Assembly: GCA_014529385.2 (NCBI GenBank) | Contig: CM043965.1 | Location: 12,663,912-12,727,911 of the forward strand | DNA: 64,000 bases | From: Adiantum capillus-veneris | Lineage: Eukaryota > Streptophyta > Polypodiopsida > Polypodiales > Pteridaceae | Direction of reading: 5' to 3' | In this document: piece by piece, positions 43,201 through 55,679 of the stretch | How positions within the stretch are numbered: position 1 is the first letter of the stretch | Layout: each line of letters starts with the position of its first letter | Program-made: the position numbers and the translations under genes | The notes under the pieces: model-generated | Seen by the model: the letters and a program-made list of their open reading frames with translations, nothing else | Databases searched by the model: none | Told to the model about the DNA's origin: nothing

Positions 43201-45240
43201 CTGTTAACAGCACCGTCACTTGGATCATCTACTAACTGGAGTTTAAGCTCCCGTTTATAGGATTGACCGGGTCGTTAACGACATCAGACTTAACAGAATG
43301 TTAATTCAATTTCTAGCTGATGACGGTTATGGAAATTTTCTCCTACCTCTTTATCTGCTTCAAATACCTCGTGGATTCTGCAAGCTTCGACTCTGCTCAC
43401 TGCCTCAATCATAAAGCTTTAGTAGTTATCAATTATCTGCTTTGTGCGCTTTGCACTGCCTTATTTGCCGTTCACGAGCCTCAACTTCTCCTTTACTCAG
43501 CTGGCTCCGATTTCCTTAACCCTTGCTGGGCTTGCCTTGTGCTTTCCTTCTGCTTCTTTAATTAGGTCGATTCCTTTGCTTATGCTGAGAAAGAGCCCCT
43601 TGATTTTGCGTCTCAAGCAGTACGAGAGCGAAATAGCCTGTCTCCTGCTTCAAATTTTCCCTTGCCGGCTTGCTAGCCGAGGTCTCCCTCTCCTCTTTTG
43701 TTAATTCCCTTACGCCTCTTGCCGAGCTCCCTCGCTTTGCCGGCCTCTTTCTCTAGTATAAGGTTCGACTCCTTCTTGCCCCTTCTCTAGCACGGATCCT
43801 TGTCAAAGCGAGAGAGAGAGAGAGAAAGACCTTTGCCTTGTCCAAGCTCGAAAGAGAGAGCGAGAGCTTGCTTCCCGAGCAGGAGAGCGAGAGAGAGGGA
43901 GCTTTGCTCCTTGCTCCGAGCCCTCCCCTCCTTCCTTCTTCTTCGTTTTCCCCTCCTCATTATCTTTTTCTCTCGTTATGCCCTCCCAAAAAAAAAAAAC
44001 CTAGTAACAATAGCCCCTTCCCCTCCTAAGCAACGACGGCGCCGTCCTTGCTAGGCGCGGGAAAAGGGACTAGATGACGTGGTAGCCGGCGTGGGTCAAC
44101 TTCACCAACCCTTGCAACAACGGTTCGGAATTGGTCGCCCTTGGAAGCTGGGAGTTTTTCCCTTCTTCCTCGCGCTTGTCAGAGAAACACACAGATCAGC
44201 GCCACCTTCTTTCTCCGCCCTGCGCTCTTCTCCCCGCTGCTCGCATGCCAGGGCCACGTTTTTCTTTATTTTTGCCTTCACACGCTCCCTAAGTTTAGGG
44301 TGGCCCCTTAATTTACCAAGTGGGCGGCCAAGGTCACCCTATTTGGCTTACACTCCGACGGAAGCTTCACCAAGGTCCACAACTTTCTCCAATAGTCTCA
44401 TCAGAGATTCTCTCACCGAATCTCTCACCTTGGGGTAAATCCCACAATCAATGCATTCCAAGTGGTCACATTCCGAACACGAAGCTCTTCAAACACTTTT
44501 TTGTACTTTACGAGAAGTACACCACATTTGGCGTACATACCAACTAAAGCATCGGCAAGCACACATCTTTCTTCAGCAATCCTTGACTAACAATATCATC
44601 GTGAATTTTTATTGTCCATACCGACATCTCGAATAATGCCAAAATAATCTAGCTCAGCATTGCCGACAACTGACACCGGACTCTGCCTACCAAGCCGTAG
44701 ACTTCTCAACTGCATAGAATGCATACTAACCTTGATGAGGAGGCCAGAATTCCTAGATGGCACCCGACCGAGCTGATCGGACTGGTACGGAGCCGGCCCC
44801 CAGTGAATCTTTAACGGCTAATATCTTGGCGACCGGAACTCATATCACTGATCTGAAAAGACGGACGCGCTCCACAAAGTGAGCACTTTAGGCACGTGCA
44901 TTCATTTCATTTCTGTCACCTCAAATGCAGTTGCCCAATCTGGTACGAATCTGCAATCGACTTGAACTTTAAACTGCCATAACTTCTTCATCGTAGCTCC
45001 AATCGACGAGCCGTAAAAATAGGCCGGTAGAGCACTTCAAGCTCTGTAGTTTCAGGTCATAATATCTGATCTGTGCTCACTCTAAGTATACTCCTTTTTG
45101 GCATCATTAAGACATCAGTTGGCCCTTTAAAGCCGCATCTGGCATACATTAATAATTAAGCTTGGCCTGTTAACAAGCCCTCATCACTGACCATTAATCA
45201 AGTAGGCTTTCAATAAACTTGATCTACATCTTCTTGCCAT
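43201..45240 (-). other. Putative LTR of family D plus CT-rich stretch
   Basis: There is no supported gene. Part of it (44860-45060) matches 35542-35800, which suggests an LTR at the right end of the family D element. 43570-44300 is rich in CT and short GA runs (about 43807-43900), with an A run at 43989. The limits are unknown. Confidence 0.35.
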
Positions 45241-45249
45241 ATTTCTTAG

Positions 45250-46990
45250 CATGGGAGCGGAGCTGCACGACAACGGGAAAGTATGTCAAATCTTGTTCAA
45301 TTTTGATGGCAGTGACAGAAAGCCTAAATTGTGCTCGCAATGCTTGATTTGGTGAAAATCTTGGAAAAGGAGCAATCCGAGTCTAAAGGAGGAAATTTTT
45401 GAAAGGAAAGTGCACAACACAACTTAGGAGGACCAACCAAGGATTCTAAGAGAAAATAAGTTGGGAAAGCCAAGTATGTATAGTGTAGGTAGGCTTAAAC
45501 TAGTCTCATTTCTACTTTGACCTTCTTGAAGAGAGCTCTCAAAGTTTTTTTCTATGTGCATTTGTCCACGCCTATCGACCTCTTCACTACATAGTCTTGT
45601 ACAAAGACATGAGGGGAATGTTCCTAACTTACTATGCGTATGCTTGAACTTGTTTTTGGGATTAGGGTAGCTCCAAAAACCCGTAGGTTAGCAGAACGTT
45701 CCCGATAAAACACGAGGTGAGAAACCTCCACAATTCTCAGATCTGTGAACCAAATCATAACAAGCTAGAAGGGGGACATAGCGACTACTATTAGGACATT
45801 CCCAATCAATCATATGGCCATTTGACGCGAGGCTAGCTAAAATTTGGCCCAAAATTAGATTTACAATTTGACTTCACACAAGGCACACAATAACTGCACT
45901 ACCTTTTTTTTTGGATGACATCACTGCATACGTCCACAAGCTATTAACCTCCTCCAAAACATCTTGAGTAGGATTTCACCCTTACTTTGGAACTAGCTCT
46001 ATTTTTACCCTATGGGTACCAAACTCCATTGCAAAGATGGCATGATTGGTTTCCATGTCCTTCACTAACTTTTGTGTACCCCCTTTTCAAAGTTTAGTTC
46101 CTAATGGAGTACTTGTCTCCTGTAGACGGATCTTCCCATCCTTAAAACAACACAAGATCTCTTTTTAAAGAGTCACTAAAGCTATCACATTCCCTTCTAC
46201 CATGGTCTGTGCTATCAAAATATATACATCTATGCACACATCCTTCTTTTCTTTGGGATTTCTATCCAACATGTTTCCCTTTCTCTTTAAGCCTCGTCAG
46301 CTTTAATTTCATTTCTTGCATGCCCTTAACAATCTAATCAAGCATGGAGTTGTCACCTTCTTGACACACAACAACAAGATTTGGTGGAACCTTTGACATG
46401 CTAGAGGTAGGACTAGTACCATTCACCACTCTCTTGTCTCTTTGGTGTTGCCTCTTAGCAAGCAATGAGACTACATCTTCAACCTCTTTCCACTCAGCCT
46501 TTAAACCTTCTTTTTTACTCTTTTCTTAAAGAAGTATCTCTAATTTTTCTTGGATCTCAGGACCTACATCTTGAAGGAACAATTCAGTCTTTTAATTATC
46601 CAAAGTACCTTGCTATGTTCCTAATAGTTGAGCATAGCATCGCTCAAAGTCCTTCAATAGTTTAGTGATGGAAAGTCCTTCTTTTGGCTTTGCAACCCAT
46701 TCTAAGAAAGTCCTTTTCGTAACCTATTTAGAGTCCTCCACAAATTATTTCTCCTTTAGGGATAATTTGAATTTCTCCCAATCTCCTCCGTGATCCTCCT
46801 TGATTCCACTTACATAGTCTCTAATCTTAGGGACCACAACAAGCTCAACATTGCAAATCATGTCTACCTCTACAACCCGTTGTAGCTCAATCTTCTTCAC
46901 ATGACCACGAAGATACGTTGCGACATCTTTACCTTCGAAGTGCTCCATTTACTTCACAATATCTTGAAGAGATTTTGTTGTTGACACCTC
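45250..46990 (-). pseudogene. Gag pseudogene of another Ty3 element
   Basis: The minus strand reads MEHFEGKDVATYLRGHVKK from 46948. It continues IKEDHGGDWEKFKLSLKEK, VTKRTFLEWVAKPKEGLSIT, KLLKDFERCYAQLLGT, TELFLQDVGPEIQEKLE, WKEVEDVVSLLAKRQHQRDK. This is a retrotransposon gag capsid: 'W..F...L...Y' then 'L..FE..Y..L' then 'K..LFL..v...iq..l'. Several stops interrupt it, and downstream (to about 45.3 kb) it fades into broken frames. It is non-functional and differs from the gags of families B and D. Confidence 0.65.
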
Positions 46991-47641
46991 CCTTCTCTCT
47001 ATAGCCTCTTGTAGTTGCATAAACATAGCTGTTGTTAAGAGAGATAAAGAAGAAGAGAGCATGCGATCTTGCAAGAACACACATACACACAAAGATGGAG
47101 GCATAACTTGTTCTTCTTCATCTTCACTAACTTAAGATAAGTGGTCTACATTAAAACATAGAAAAAAATAGCCACATATAGGGAAACTAATACAATGGTC
47201 TAGTGTGAGCAACTAGTGAGTGAGATGGATGGATAGGTTTTCCATCTTTCTAAGAGGTAAACCAACTTAGTGTAGTATCACTCACAAAGATATGTTTATC
47301 CACAAAATCACACTAGTGATGATGAATGTTGGTGATAGTCATCCAGGAGTCATACATGTTGATCTTGACATCTCAATACTCCCCCTCAGGCTCAATGATA
47401 TCTGCCATATGACAAGAATTACTCAAAATCAATGTAGCTCCTCTACTCCAAGGGCCTTCATGAAGATACCTACAACTTGAACATCTATTATCATGTACTC
47501 AAGGTTGATGTCACTTGCTAAGACCCTTTTGTTGATGTTGGGGTAGAGGACCGTAATGTTCTTTGTCATGGCAAGAAACACTTGGTTTTTTTGTGTATTT
47601 TATTTTGTTAAGTTTTTCTCAATACCTGCCTCTATACTTGT
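46991..47641. other. Retroelement leader or LTR-like DNA, no gene
   Basis: It lies between the gag pseudogene and the copia fragment. A CTCAATACTCCCCCTCAGG stretch at about 47370 resembles sequence found near plant copia ends. No boundary was resolved. Confidence 0.3.
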
Positions 47642-47883
47642 ACTCAAATGTCTTGAAGTGGCAATCTGAACCATGCTACCTCACATGCCACCATTGAAGC
47701 ACCTCTATACTCTACCTTCAAACTCAAAAGAGAAACCCTAGGTTTCTTCTTGCTTCTGCATGTGATAGCAACACTCCCAAGTGAAAACATGAATCCATTG
47801 GTAGACTTGCAACCATATGTGCCATTAGGGAATTTGGGAGGCCATTTGAAGGGCCCTTTTGAGGAAAGATAAAGAAGGTGCAT
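47642..47883 (-). pseudogene. Ty1/copia RNase H fragment
   Basis: The minus strand reads NGTYGCKSTNGFMFSLGSVA, ITCRSKKKPRVSLLSLKVEY, RGASMVACEVAWFRLPLQDI. This is the C-terminal RNase H of plant copia pol ('D.RKSTSGYxFxLGxxxISWxSKKQxxVxLSSTEAEYxAxxxAxxExxWLxxLLxDL'). Catalytic acidic residues are substituted (KVEY for the usual EAEY). Only this segment of pol is left. Confidence 0.8.
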
Positions 47884-49259
47884 CCAATGAACAACAAGCC
47901 AACATAATGTAGAAATAGGAAGAAATAAATCAAAAATTCAAAAGAAAGACAAGAAACATGAGGTAAAACCTCGTTTTTAGGGCGTTTAAGGTATTTATAT
48001 GTGGGCCCAGGATTTGAATGTAGTTATGGTACTGAAAGAAATTAATCTACAATAATGTATCATACTCCCACCACCAAAAACTCTTGCTCCATTAACCAAG
48101 CATTCAAAACCAAATTTCCCTCCATTGGAAGCAAGTTCATGCTTTCTTCTACCACTCAAAAAGAGCCCTGGTTTGTTCTTCTTCTTCTTCCCACCCTAAT
48201 AGCTCTAGGGGTTGTTGTGCTCTCTCCACATCCAACCTCACCATTAGTCTCCCAAGGAGGCCAACTAGCACCATAAGCTCTATCACTATCTCAAACTTTA
48301 TCATTATAGATAGTCAATGGCAACAACGAGCAATATACAAAGGTTCTTGGGTTCTTATGCAACCAAGAAGGAGAAAAAGATCATCAGCAACAAATATTTT
48401 TGTTCAGCATGGTGTTGGGGGCAATCGTAGCATAGCCTAATCAACCCAAGACCAACAAAATTATCAATCCTAGGATTGGCAACCCGGCTAGGGCATGGAA
48501 GGACGAGCATCAGATGTATCGAATGAGAGGAATCAATAGTATGCTCATCCAATGCAGTAGAGATTAGTCATTAATCACTAACTCTAATCATATCATCAAT
48601 CAAGCATCACCTACACACATTAAGCCCACCTCAAGTCCGACTTACCATAGCCTAGAATCTCTAAGCACACACACAAGGTGAATGGTGCTAGAGTTTCATA
48701 AAACTCATCCACACACAAGCAAACAATAGGCCACATACACTAATTACAAGATTAAGAACCAGCTTAATCAACCTAATTAGAGATGCTAAATATTGCAAAT
48801 CAAATGCTCATAGAAGGATATGAGTGGTTAATAAGTAGGAAGTCATCACACACACTCAAACATATAATAATAAGAAAGGTGAAACTACTTCATGACATAA
48901 TGGAATAGAAAAATAGACTAATGAGAAAGTAGAGATTAGATTAAGAAATGGTTCTCTAATTACAACGGATTAGCACTAGCCTCTTAAGCACGGGCATTAA
49001 GCTCAAGACTAGGCCATCCATAGAGTGAACACTCAAGAGAGAGAGATCTCTCAAAAGTGGATCCTCAAGAATGAAGCCTCCTTGCATAAAGGCTTCCTTA
49101 TAAAGGCTTTCACCACACAATCCCTTCTACTATGGGTTTAAGTTTGAGCCCTCTAGCTAGCACATACAACTTTGGAACTCCCAATGAGCGCAAGACCTTA
49201 TACAAAGTGAGTGGGAAATATTGTGCACATCCATAGCATGTCTCCCACTTGATGCATAA
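47884..49259. other. Region without recognised gene
   Basis: A short plus-strand open frame at 48055-48276 (MYHTPTTKNSCSINQAF...) is Ser/Thr-rich with a hydrophobic segment (FVLLLLPTLIALGVVVL). It could be a targeting peptide or chance; I cannot assign it. The rest shows no coding signal. Confidence 0.25.
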
Positions 49260-49269
49260 TTGGTGTAGC

Positions 49270-49440
49270 CTGTGTTACCCGCTGCTAACACATGGAAAGC
49301 ACGAGTGCTAGATTTAAAAGTGGAGATGGGCAAGAAAGCTGTTAAGGAGGTTTTGGTACAACATGTCTATAGTCACTCCGATGTGATTGCTAGTGGTGGA
49401 GATGTCTCACTGGCTTATCATCCTTGATGCAACTATAAGT
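49270..49440 (+). CDS. Possible exon, unrecognised
   Basis: One frame reads TWKARVLDLKVEMGKKAVKE, VLVQHVYSHSDVIASGGDVS, LAYHP before a TGA. It is protein-like in composition and lies about 180 bp before the well-bounded exon at 49619, same strand. Splice sites are unclear and no family is recognised. Confidence 0.3.
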
Positions 49441-49618
49441 GTGTTCATAGCCTTCCATCTCTATTCTTTCTTTCAGACTTTGTTGTTCTCTTAATTTCTT
49501 TTTTCTTTTTGAAGAGGTAGAACAATATTAACAATGCTAGGTCAAGTTCTCATAAGTTCTACATTTTGTTTCAATAGTTAGAGTAGGTGGTCTATTACAT
49601 TTTTTGTTGCAATTGCAG

Positions 49619-49799
49619 ATGTCTATCCTTCATCATACGAGGAATGGGAGCCAGTGGAGTGTATTATACGTCTCATCTCTGTAATCCACGCTGACATTGG
49701 TGTTTTACAATATGATGGAAGAACTAGCAAGAGTCTTGTGGATGAGGGAATTTTCTTCTACAAGCATTTATACCAGCTCAACCAAAAAAATAAGAAAAG
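49619..49799 (+). CDS. Well-bounded internal exon of unrecognised gene
   Basis: It is flanked by TTGCAATTGCAG| on the left and AAGAAAAG|GTAAGG on the right, both strong plant splice signals. The frame is open throughout: VYPSSYEEWEPVECIIRLIS, VIHADIGVLQYDGRTSKSLV, DEGIFFYKHLYQLNQKNKKR. I do not recognise the fold. The downstream region 50030-50400 shows only broken protein-like frames, so the gene as a whole is probably decayed. Confidence 0.5.
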
Positions 49800-50690
49800 G
49801 TAAGGCTAGTTAAACTCCCTCTCCCTACCAATTGGAGCTATATTGACTGGACAGTCCCGTACACCATAATGTGTGAAGCTCTTAGAAGTAAGCTATTTAG
49901 GGATGTGTAGAGGTCCCTATGAAATTAAATGCACATTAAACTGGTAAAGATTACTATTTTTTGTCCTATAAGTTGATTTGTGGAACTATTTCACACCTTC
50001 CACATATATGTTGTCAAGACAATGCTGGAATGTAAATCTCTAGATGGTTGCTTCTCTGACAAATGATAGAGGGTGGTATGTTGAAGAGGTGGACGCCATA
50101 CATTGCAAGATTGCACTGGGCACTTTGGTGGACAAGTAAATAATGAGAACACAGTCCCTTCTCATCTCCTTCTAGTACCAATGCTCTCAAATTGCTGCAA
50201 GCTACTCTAAGTTTACTCCTATTGATCAAGAGTCGACTGGCCTGGAGAAAAATGGTGTCAAAGATGTGGAGTTAATTATTTGACAAAGAGCTCAACCTTG
50301 TGACAGTGGTCACAAGAAGAGAGTAATGAAACCTTCTACAAATTTGTCACGACGTCATGGACAAGACTGCGGAGAACGTTCCCTCACTGTTCTATTTCTT
50401 AATTGGTGGACACAAAGTAATGCAACAAAAGTAAAAAGAGACTGTTTGTAGAGAACTAACTGGCCGAGTCCAAATCGTGCCAATGTAACCTGAATGAATC
50501 TATATTCATGACTTCCATTCCAACGTTTCTTGCAATTTAAATATTTTGTTTCAATTGTGAGATGATTCCCACAATTTGGTTATATCTTTATTTCAATTGT
50601 AAGATGAGATTTGTCTCATTACCTCTATCCCTTTGTTAGCTGGAAGTGTGATTACTGTATATTTTGAACAACATATGCATAGTTTGATGT

Positions 50691-50848
<158 letters not shown>

Positions 50849-51190
50849 TTACCTGGCACCACATTGCGAAGTAAAAAGAATCATATTAATCTAGATAGCT
50901 AGCATTTTGGAGAATATCTGTAAGTACAAATTTTGAAACAGTCATTGGGATGAAATACAAATTCTGGAGATAAGGGATCAAAATGCCCTCTAGATTAAAG
51001 TCATGTTCATGACCTTCAAATGAGGGTGGGGAGAGAGTGGTACCCGGTGGATTTAGCAAGCCCTTATGGGCTGTGTCATCTATCAACAAAGTGTTGATAT
51101 CGTCATATGGGACATGGATTTGATAAAAAAGTTCATAGAATAGGAATACATTTGGTTTGGTAGGGTGGTAGTGGCTGTCAATGTAAATAC

Positions 51191-51468
51191 AATTCTTCTA
51201 CGAATACAAAAAATCAAATTGCAAAGGTTCGATTCCCACTATGGTGCAAACCATATTTACAAGGGGATTGAGGCTTCTCTGCATCATAGAGGACCATATT
51301 GCAACCCGGAACCTTGGAAGTAGAAACTGTATAAATTCCTTGGTTCTTGAATGTGAAATGGCTCTGTGATTACCTATCCTGAAGGTGCACATGTTGATAA
51401 CTTCTTTGTGGGGATCATACGGCTCTCAAAAACAACAAAAATTTGTTGATATCCAAAATAATTACTCT
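51191..51468 (-). pseudogene. FCP1-like (HAD phosphatase) domain exon
   Basis: On the minus strand TTTGCAG| precedes VIILDINKFLLFLRAV. After a frameshift come MCTFRIGNHRAISHSRTKEF, IQFLLPRFRVAIWSSMMQRS and LNPLVNMVCTIVGI. In FCP1-homology proteins of the NLI-interacting-factor type the order is LVLDLNG(x)L, a 'RP-x2-x-EFL' loop, 'FxVxIWSSxxxxN' and 'V..i'. All are visible. The nucleophile motif is LDIN in place of the usual DxDx(T/V) or DLNG, so catalysis is doubtful even without the frameshift. The family dephosphorylates Ser residues, for example of the RNA polymerase II tail. It joins an upstream acidic exon (52213-51499). Confidence 0.65.
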
Positions 51469-51498
51469 CTGCAAACATTTTGTAAAACAAATAAGTAG

Positions 51499-52213
51499 TT
51501 AGACAATACGATGACTTTCATATTCTTTTACATTGGCTATTATCATAACAATCATGTGAATGTCAAGCAAAGGTCTATACTGGGTTTGATTGCCATCCCA
51601 GTTGTCTTGTCCAGTTTTGACATCCTCAAGCTTCTTCTCTTGTTCTTTTACTGTTCGAGACTCTTGTGTCTCCAATGTTGAGGGCTCCATTGCACCTAGA
51701 TTTTCTTCTAATGTGCTATGATATGTTTGTGTGTCAAGCCTAAATGACTCTTGATTTTTAAGCTCAACAGGTGGAGTTGTGGAAGAGGTATGCTCTACTT
51801 GGGGGTTAGAGCGTTCTTTCTCAGCCCCTCCTTCTGCATAAATTTCTTCCTTCTAAAACTCTCCAAGCGCAGAGGGAGTTTCAACATTTATTTCTTTGTT
51901 AGCCCCTCGATCTGAGTGATCTTTCTCCTGCGTAGGCTTACCCTCATTTATAATTTTCTCCTTGTCAAACTCTTCCTTTGTAGCATTTCTCTTCTCAAAA
52001 GTTCCTCCTTCCTCTTGATCCTGTCCTTTCTCAACTGTCTTTATGAAATTTGTTTGCTACAGCCCATCACCAATCACCACTAACTCTACAATGTGGTCAT
52101 CCAATAGGGTTTGTTTTTCATCCATGCTCACAAAATGTGGAATTGCAAGCAGATGCTTGATTAGGGTGGCACGGTATTGGTGCAAATACTCTACGGTGTA
52201 CTTCTCCAATGCA
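51499..52213 (-). pseudogene. Acidic N-terminal exon upstream of FCP1-like domain, two stops
   Basis: Preceded on the minus strand by TTTTGCATAG|, one frame reads ALEKYTVEYLHQYRATLIKH, then VSMDEKQTLLDDHIVELVVI. It continues as acidic low-complexity sequence (KGQDQEEGGTFEKRNATKEE, ETPSALGEF, PPVELKNQESFRLDTQTYHS, ETQESRTVKEQEKKLEDVKT) and ends PLLDIHMIVMIIANVKEYES. Only two stops interrupt 230 codons, both TAG where CAG is the simple ancestor (GDGL*QTNF and GEF*KEE). The composition resembles the disordered region in front of an FCP1 domain. Upstream protein-like frames (53040-52834, KLKEKEKATSAIEEEINSYH) may be a further exon. Recently inactivated or rarely expressed; the family is unnamed. 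Confidence 0.5.
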
Positions 52214-53537
52214 CTATGCAAAAGACAAAACAAAAACAAAAAGGTCCAAACTGTCACAATGTTATAGTACTACTGTGCAGAATGCATACCTTTGACATGA
52301 ATGGCTTTAGTGCAAAAAAGATCTGCAGTATATACTCAGCATGGGGGAGGCATCTCCATCCACACGAGTTGCCATCCGTCTATAAAGGCATCGTGACTTC
52401 CTTAATTTTTGACATGTACAACCAACACAACAACTATCTCCGCACTTTATCCGAAATAAAACCAATTTGTAATTCTCAATACTCACAGTCTCAATTCTGG
52501 AAGTGTTTCTTGAATTGAGTTTAGTGTCTAGACAATTGTCTTGCCAACCTCAATGCAAATGAGGCTCCAATGGCGGTTGCTCTCATGGACAATGGGAAGC
52601 CACTTCTCAAATGTGCCGATCGGGGCATTTTCCATTCTGAGATAAGAAGAAATCTACGACTCGAAAATATATATTTTTGCATGGCTTTGTGGAGGTAGAT
52701 GGCTCTTTATCAAACTACAAGACAATTACTAGTTGTTAGTCTCTAGCCTCAAGGTTGAATAAAAATATGTTGAAGCTAGTGAAAGCATCTTACTTCAGGA
52801 AGATATATACAATTGAATCTGTGATTTGAACATCTAGATCCGCAATATATTGATATCCATAGAATCTAACACAAGTCTTGTTATACCATCGTCTAGATGT
52901 ATATCTACTATTAATCCTTCCTCCATAGATGACAAAATTTTGTTGTTGCTGACAACGATTTCGTGTATAACAATGTGGTAGCTATTAATCTCTTCTTCTA
53001 TAGCACTTGTTGCCTTTTCCTTCTCTTTCAATTTATTCATATCCTCTGCATGCCAATTTTCCTGCTCAGTCCTGGCCTGGTATTCACATCGTGGGTGACT
53101 TCTACAATCTTCACCACCTCTGGCTTTGATGAAGAAATAAGCAAAATTTGCTTCATTTTATTGTCTATAAATTCAGTGGGCTAGAGCAGCTTATCATATC
53201 TCCACCTTACTCTTTTTAGAGTTTCAATGTCCTTGTCCATAATCATTACCGTGTGTGCATGTGTTGCAACAATTGTTATGTCATTGAAATATTCCAACAA
53301 AAAAAATTCTACTGCCTCTTGTAGTGCCAGCACTACAATAGGTTTCCACCTCATTGTCCCAAAACATGCTTCCTCACATATTGACCTGACTAGTCATCCT
53401 TGGAGCATTCAAGATTTTCATGGGCTTTCTTGGTCTCTTCTTCTTACTAGCAGATCTTCCTCCTGCTTTAGCTACCAAACCTGGTCATTTGCCTACCATC
53501 CTTGCAAATGCCTTGTTATTTCCATTTTAGCTGTAAG

Positions 53538-53538
53538 C

Positions 53539-53619
<81 letters not shown>

Positions 53620-53637
53620 CCCCCCCAAAAAAAAAAA
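53538..53637. repeat. (TC)n-poly(C)-poly(A) simple repeat
   Basis: A CT tract of about 80 bp is followed by nine C and about a dozen A residues. Confidence 0.95.
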
Positions 53638-53647
53638 AAGTGGCATT

Positions 53648-53939
53648 ATGGCGCACGGGGGAGATTTAGCAAAATATAGAATGATATCCGCGTGCCATTG
53701 TGCACACAAGGTTCCAAGTTATTGTGCCACATTATTAAAATTCTTCTCTATTGCACATAGGGACACCCACCCCCACACACACACCCGCTCTCTCTATCTA
53801 CACAAAGGCGCGCGGGGGCAATTTAGTTAAAGATAGAATGATATCCGTGTGCCATTGTGCACACGAGGTTCCACGTTATTGTGCCACATTATTAAAATTC
53901 TCTTCTACTACACATAGGGACACACACACACACACCCAC

Positions 53940-53983
<44 letters not shown>

Positions 53984-54130
53984 TTTCTGTACACTGGCTG
54001 TACTTCTCCTTCGTGGTTTCATTCCCATATCTGACTCTCTATTTGCGACAAAGTGTCATTATGGCACGCATAAGATGTTTAGCTGATACTAGAATTGTCT
54101 TCCCGTGCCATTGTGCAAACTCATCAAATT
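53648..54130 (+). repeat. Tandem repeat of about 156 bp with embedded microsatellites
   Basis: The segment AGAATGATATCCGCGTGCCA occurs at 53679 and in nearly the same form at 53835. A third diverged version starts at 54091 (AGAATTGTCTTCCCGTGCCA). Units share GTGCCATTGTGCACAC and TTATTGTGCCACATTATTAAA, and each ends in a CA/CT run of different length, the one before unit 3 being the longest. Confidence 0.85.
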
Positions 54131-54189
54131 TATGGGCAATTGTCATTTTGGATTATGTAGTAGTCCCAATAACATACCATTTCTAATTT

Positions 54190-54359
54190 AGCATACATAC
54201 ACACACACACTCACACACACACACCACTACCCTCTTTCTCCCCTCTCCTTGCTCTTAATCTACTTTCCTCTCTCATACCTATAGGTATATGTAGAAATTG
54301 GGTTTCTCTGATGGACAACAAGACCCTTTGTGTTGTCACCTTGTGCGATGATCTTTTGA

Positions 54360-54404
<45 letters not shown>

Positions 54405-54405
54405 A
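54190..54405. repeat. CA and (TC)n microsatellites
   Basis: A CA run at about 54197-54224 and a TC run at about 54361-54403, with unremarkable sequence between. Confidence 0.9.
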
Positions 54406-54713
54406 GGTGCTACAATAAGCATGCCAGCAAATATTGTACAACCCATTAAGTGTGAAAGTGACCTCTCAATGAAAATTAGGTGCAATAAATTCCCATTGGT
54501 GAGTTTTAGCCATTTGACACGTGTAAAGCATGTAGTTATTTTCCATGCATGCTAACAACAGTAATATGAACGATTAGATTTAGAGAGAGAGAGAGAGAGA
54601 CACCAACATATTGCAATTTAGGAGAAATGTGTTATAATATTCAATCAAAAAGTTAAATGCTGGTGTATCCCAATACCTTATTATTATTTCATGTATTATG
54701 TGTTTCTTAGAAT

Positions 54714-55645
54714 TAAGATCTCAGAGAATGAAGAGGCAAAGGGTCGATCCAGAAATTGTCTTAGGTGAACAAGAAGCACAAGAGAGACCACCTAAGCTAC
54801 TGAGAGGCTATTTAAAGAGAGATGTGGACTTTGATCATTCCAAATATACATTGCTTGGAGATGATGTTGTGGGGACAAAGGAATCCCCCAGTGACTCAAA
54901 AGATTCAAAACAGGAAGAAGTGCCTGTAAGCCAGAAGCTTCAAGTGACTAGCGGCAAAAGGATAAGCATTTATCTTTCTTCTGCCTGTGAGCCGGCTACA
55001 AAATGTAAGGAGGGGGTTGAAAATATTGCATGTGTGGATGAAAGACTGTTTGATTTTGCAGTATCAAACTACTGAAATGTTCGACAAGGTTTCTTCTATT
55101 TTAAATTCCCCATTCATTCTGGATGACCTTATAACTCAGCACAACGATTTCCTCAATTCTAAAAGAGACAAGTTTGAGCTTGAGGTTCACAGGGGTAGGT
55201 TGGTGCTTGCTACCATGATGGTGGTGCACTTAAAAGATTGTGATTCCACAAGTTGGTCATACAAGAAGTACCATCACTTGCCTATCATCTATAGACCCTC
55301 ACGGTGTCCTATGCATGAATGCGATTGCAAGCTAATCAAAGAATACTTTGGGTTCCTTCTATTCTTAAATTCTCTATTTGCTAATCTATTGAAAGATCCT
55401 TTAGAGGTAAAGGATGAGGAGGATCTACCACCCGATGAACAAGATGAGTACATGGAGTCCAATGAGGTTCACAATATTGAGGAGGATATTAATCTTGAGG
55501 TAGAGGCTAACGAGGTGCAACAAAGAAAAATAATTACAGTTAAAACATCTGACATCAAACCACCTTTAGATGTCTTTGGCTTTAATGAGAAGCAAGCCAT
55601 ATTGATGCTTCCTGGACAGTTTAAATTTGGTGAGAGATCATAAAT
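54714..55645 (+). CDS. Unrecognised gene, acidic C-terminal region (possible pseudogene)
   Basis: After TTTCTTAG| the frame reads LRSQRMKRQRVDPEIVLGE, QERPPKLLRGYLKRDVDF, SKYTLLGDDVVGTKESP up to ACEPATKC. A GTAAGG...TTTTGCAG segment (55005-55061) looks like a 57-bp intron, but the phases on its two sides do not match, so a frameshift or different splicing is needed. The second part reads YQTTEMFDKVSSILNSPFIL, LNSKRDKFELEVHRGRLVLA, SWSYKKYHHLPIIYRPSRC, MHECDCKLIKEYFGFLLFL, then acidic sequence (KDEEDLPPDEQDEYMESNE) and ends at a TAA after QFKFGERS. It has several Cys and His (CPMHECDC). I cannot assign a family. Confidence 0.5.
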
Positions 55646-55679
55646 TTTCCTCCATAACATTCAAAGTATATTTTCTTGA

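Larger units (their letters stand above)
35542..45240 (-). mobile_element. Decayed Ty3 element, family D, with duplicated protease module
   Basis: The minus-strand order is a possible 5' LTR (about 45.2-43.2 kb), leader, gag-type ORFs (41946-40583), a degenerate zinc-knuckle region (about 39.7 kb), two protease-linker modules (38457-36733) and the first residues of RT (36003-35803). RT core, RNase H and integrase are absent and the element breaks at about 35.8 kb. The limits of the right LTR are not certain, and no clear primer-binding site was found. Confidence 0.65.

Noticed and set aside
43800-44054. Arg/Glu/Pro-rich open frames near 43.8-44.05 kb
   Set aside because: They arise from short GA runs and CT-rich DNA. 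Frames overlap and none has a domain.
44079-44438. 119-codon plus-strand open frame
   Set aside because: Low-complexity Ser/Pro/Phe composition with no motif. It lies in a CT-rich presumed LTR region.
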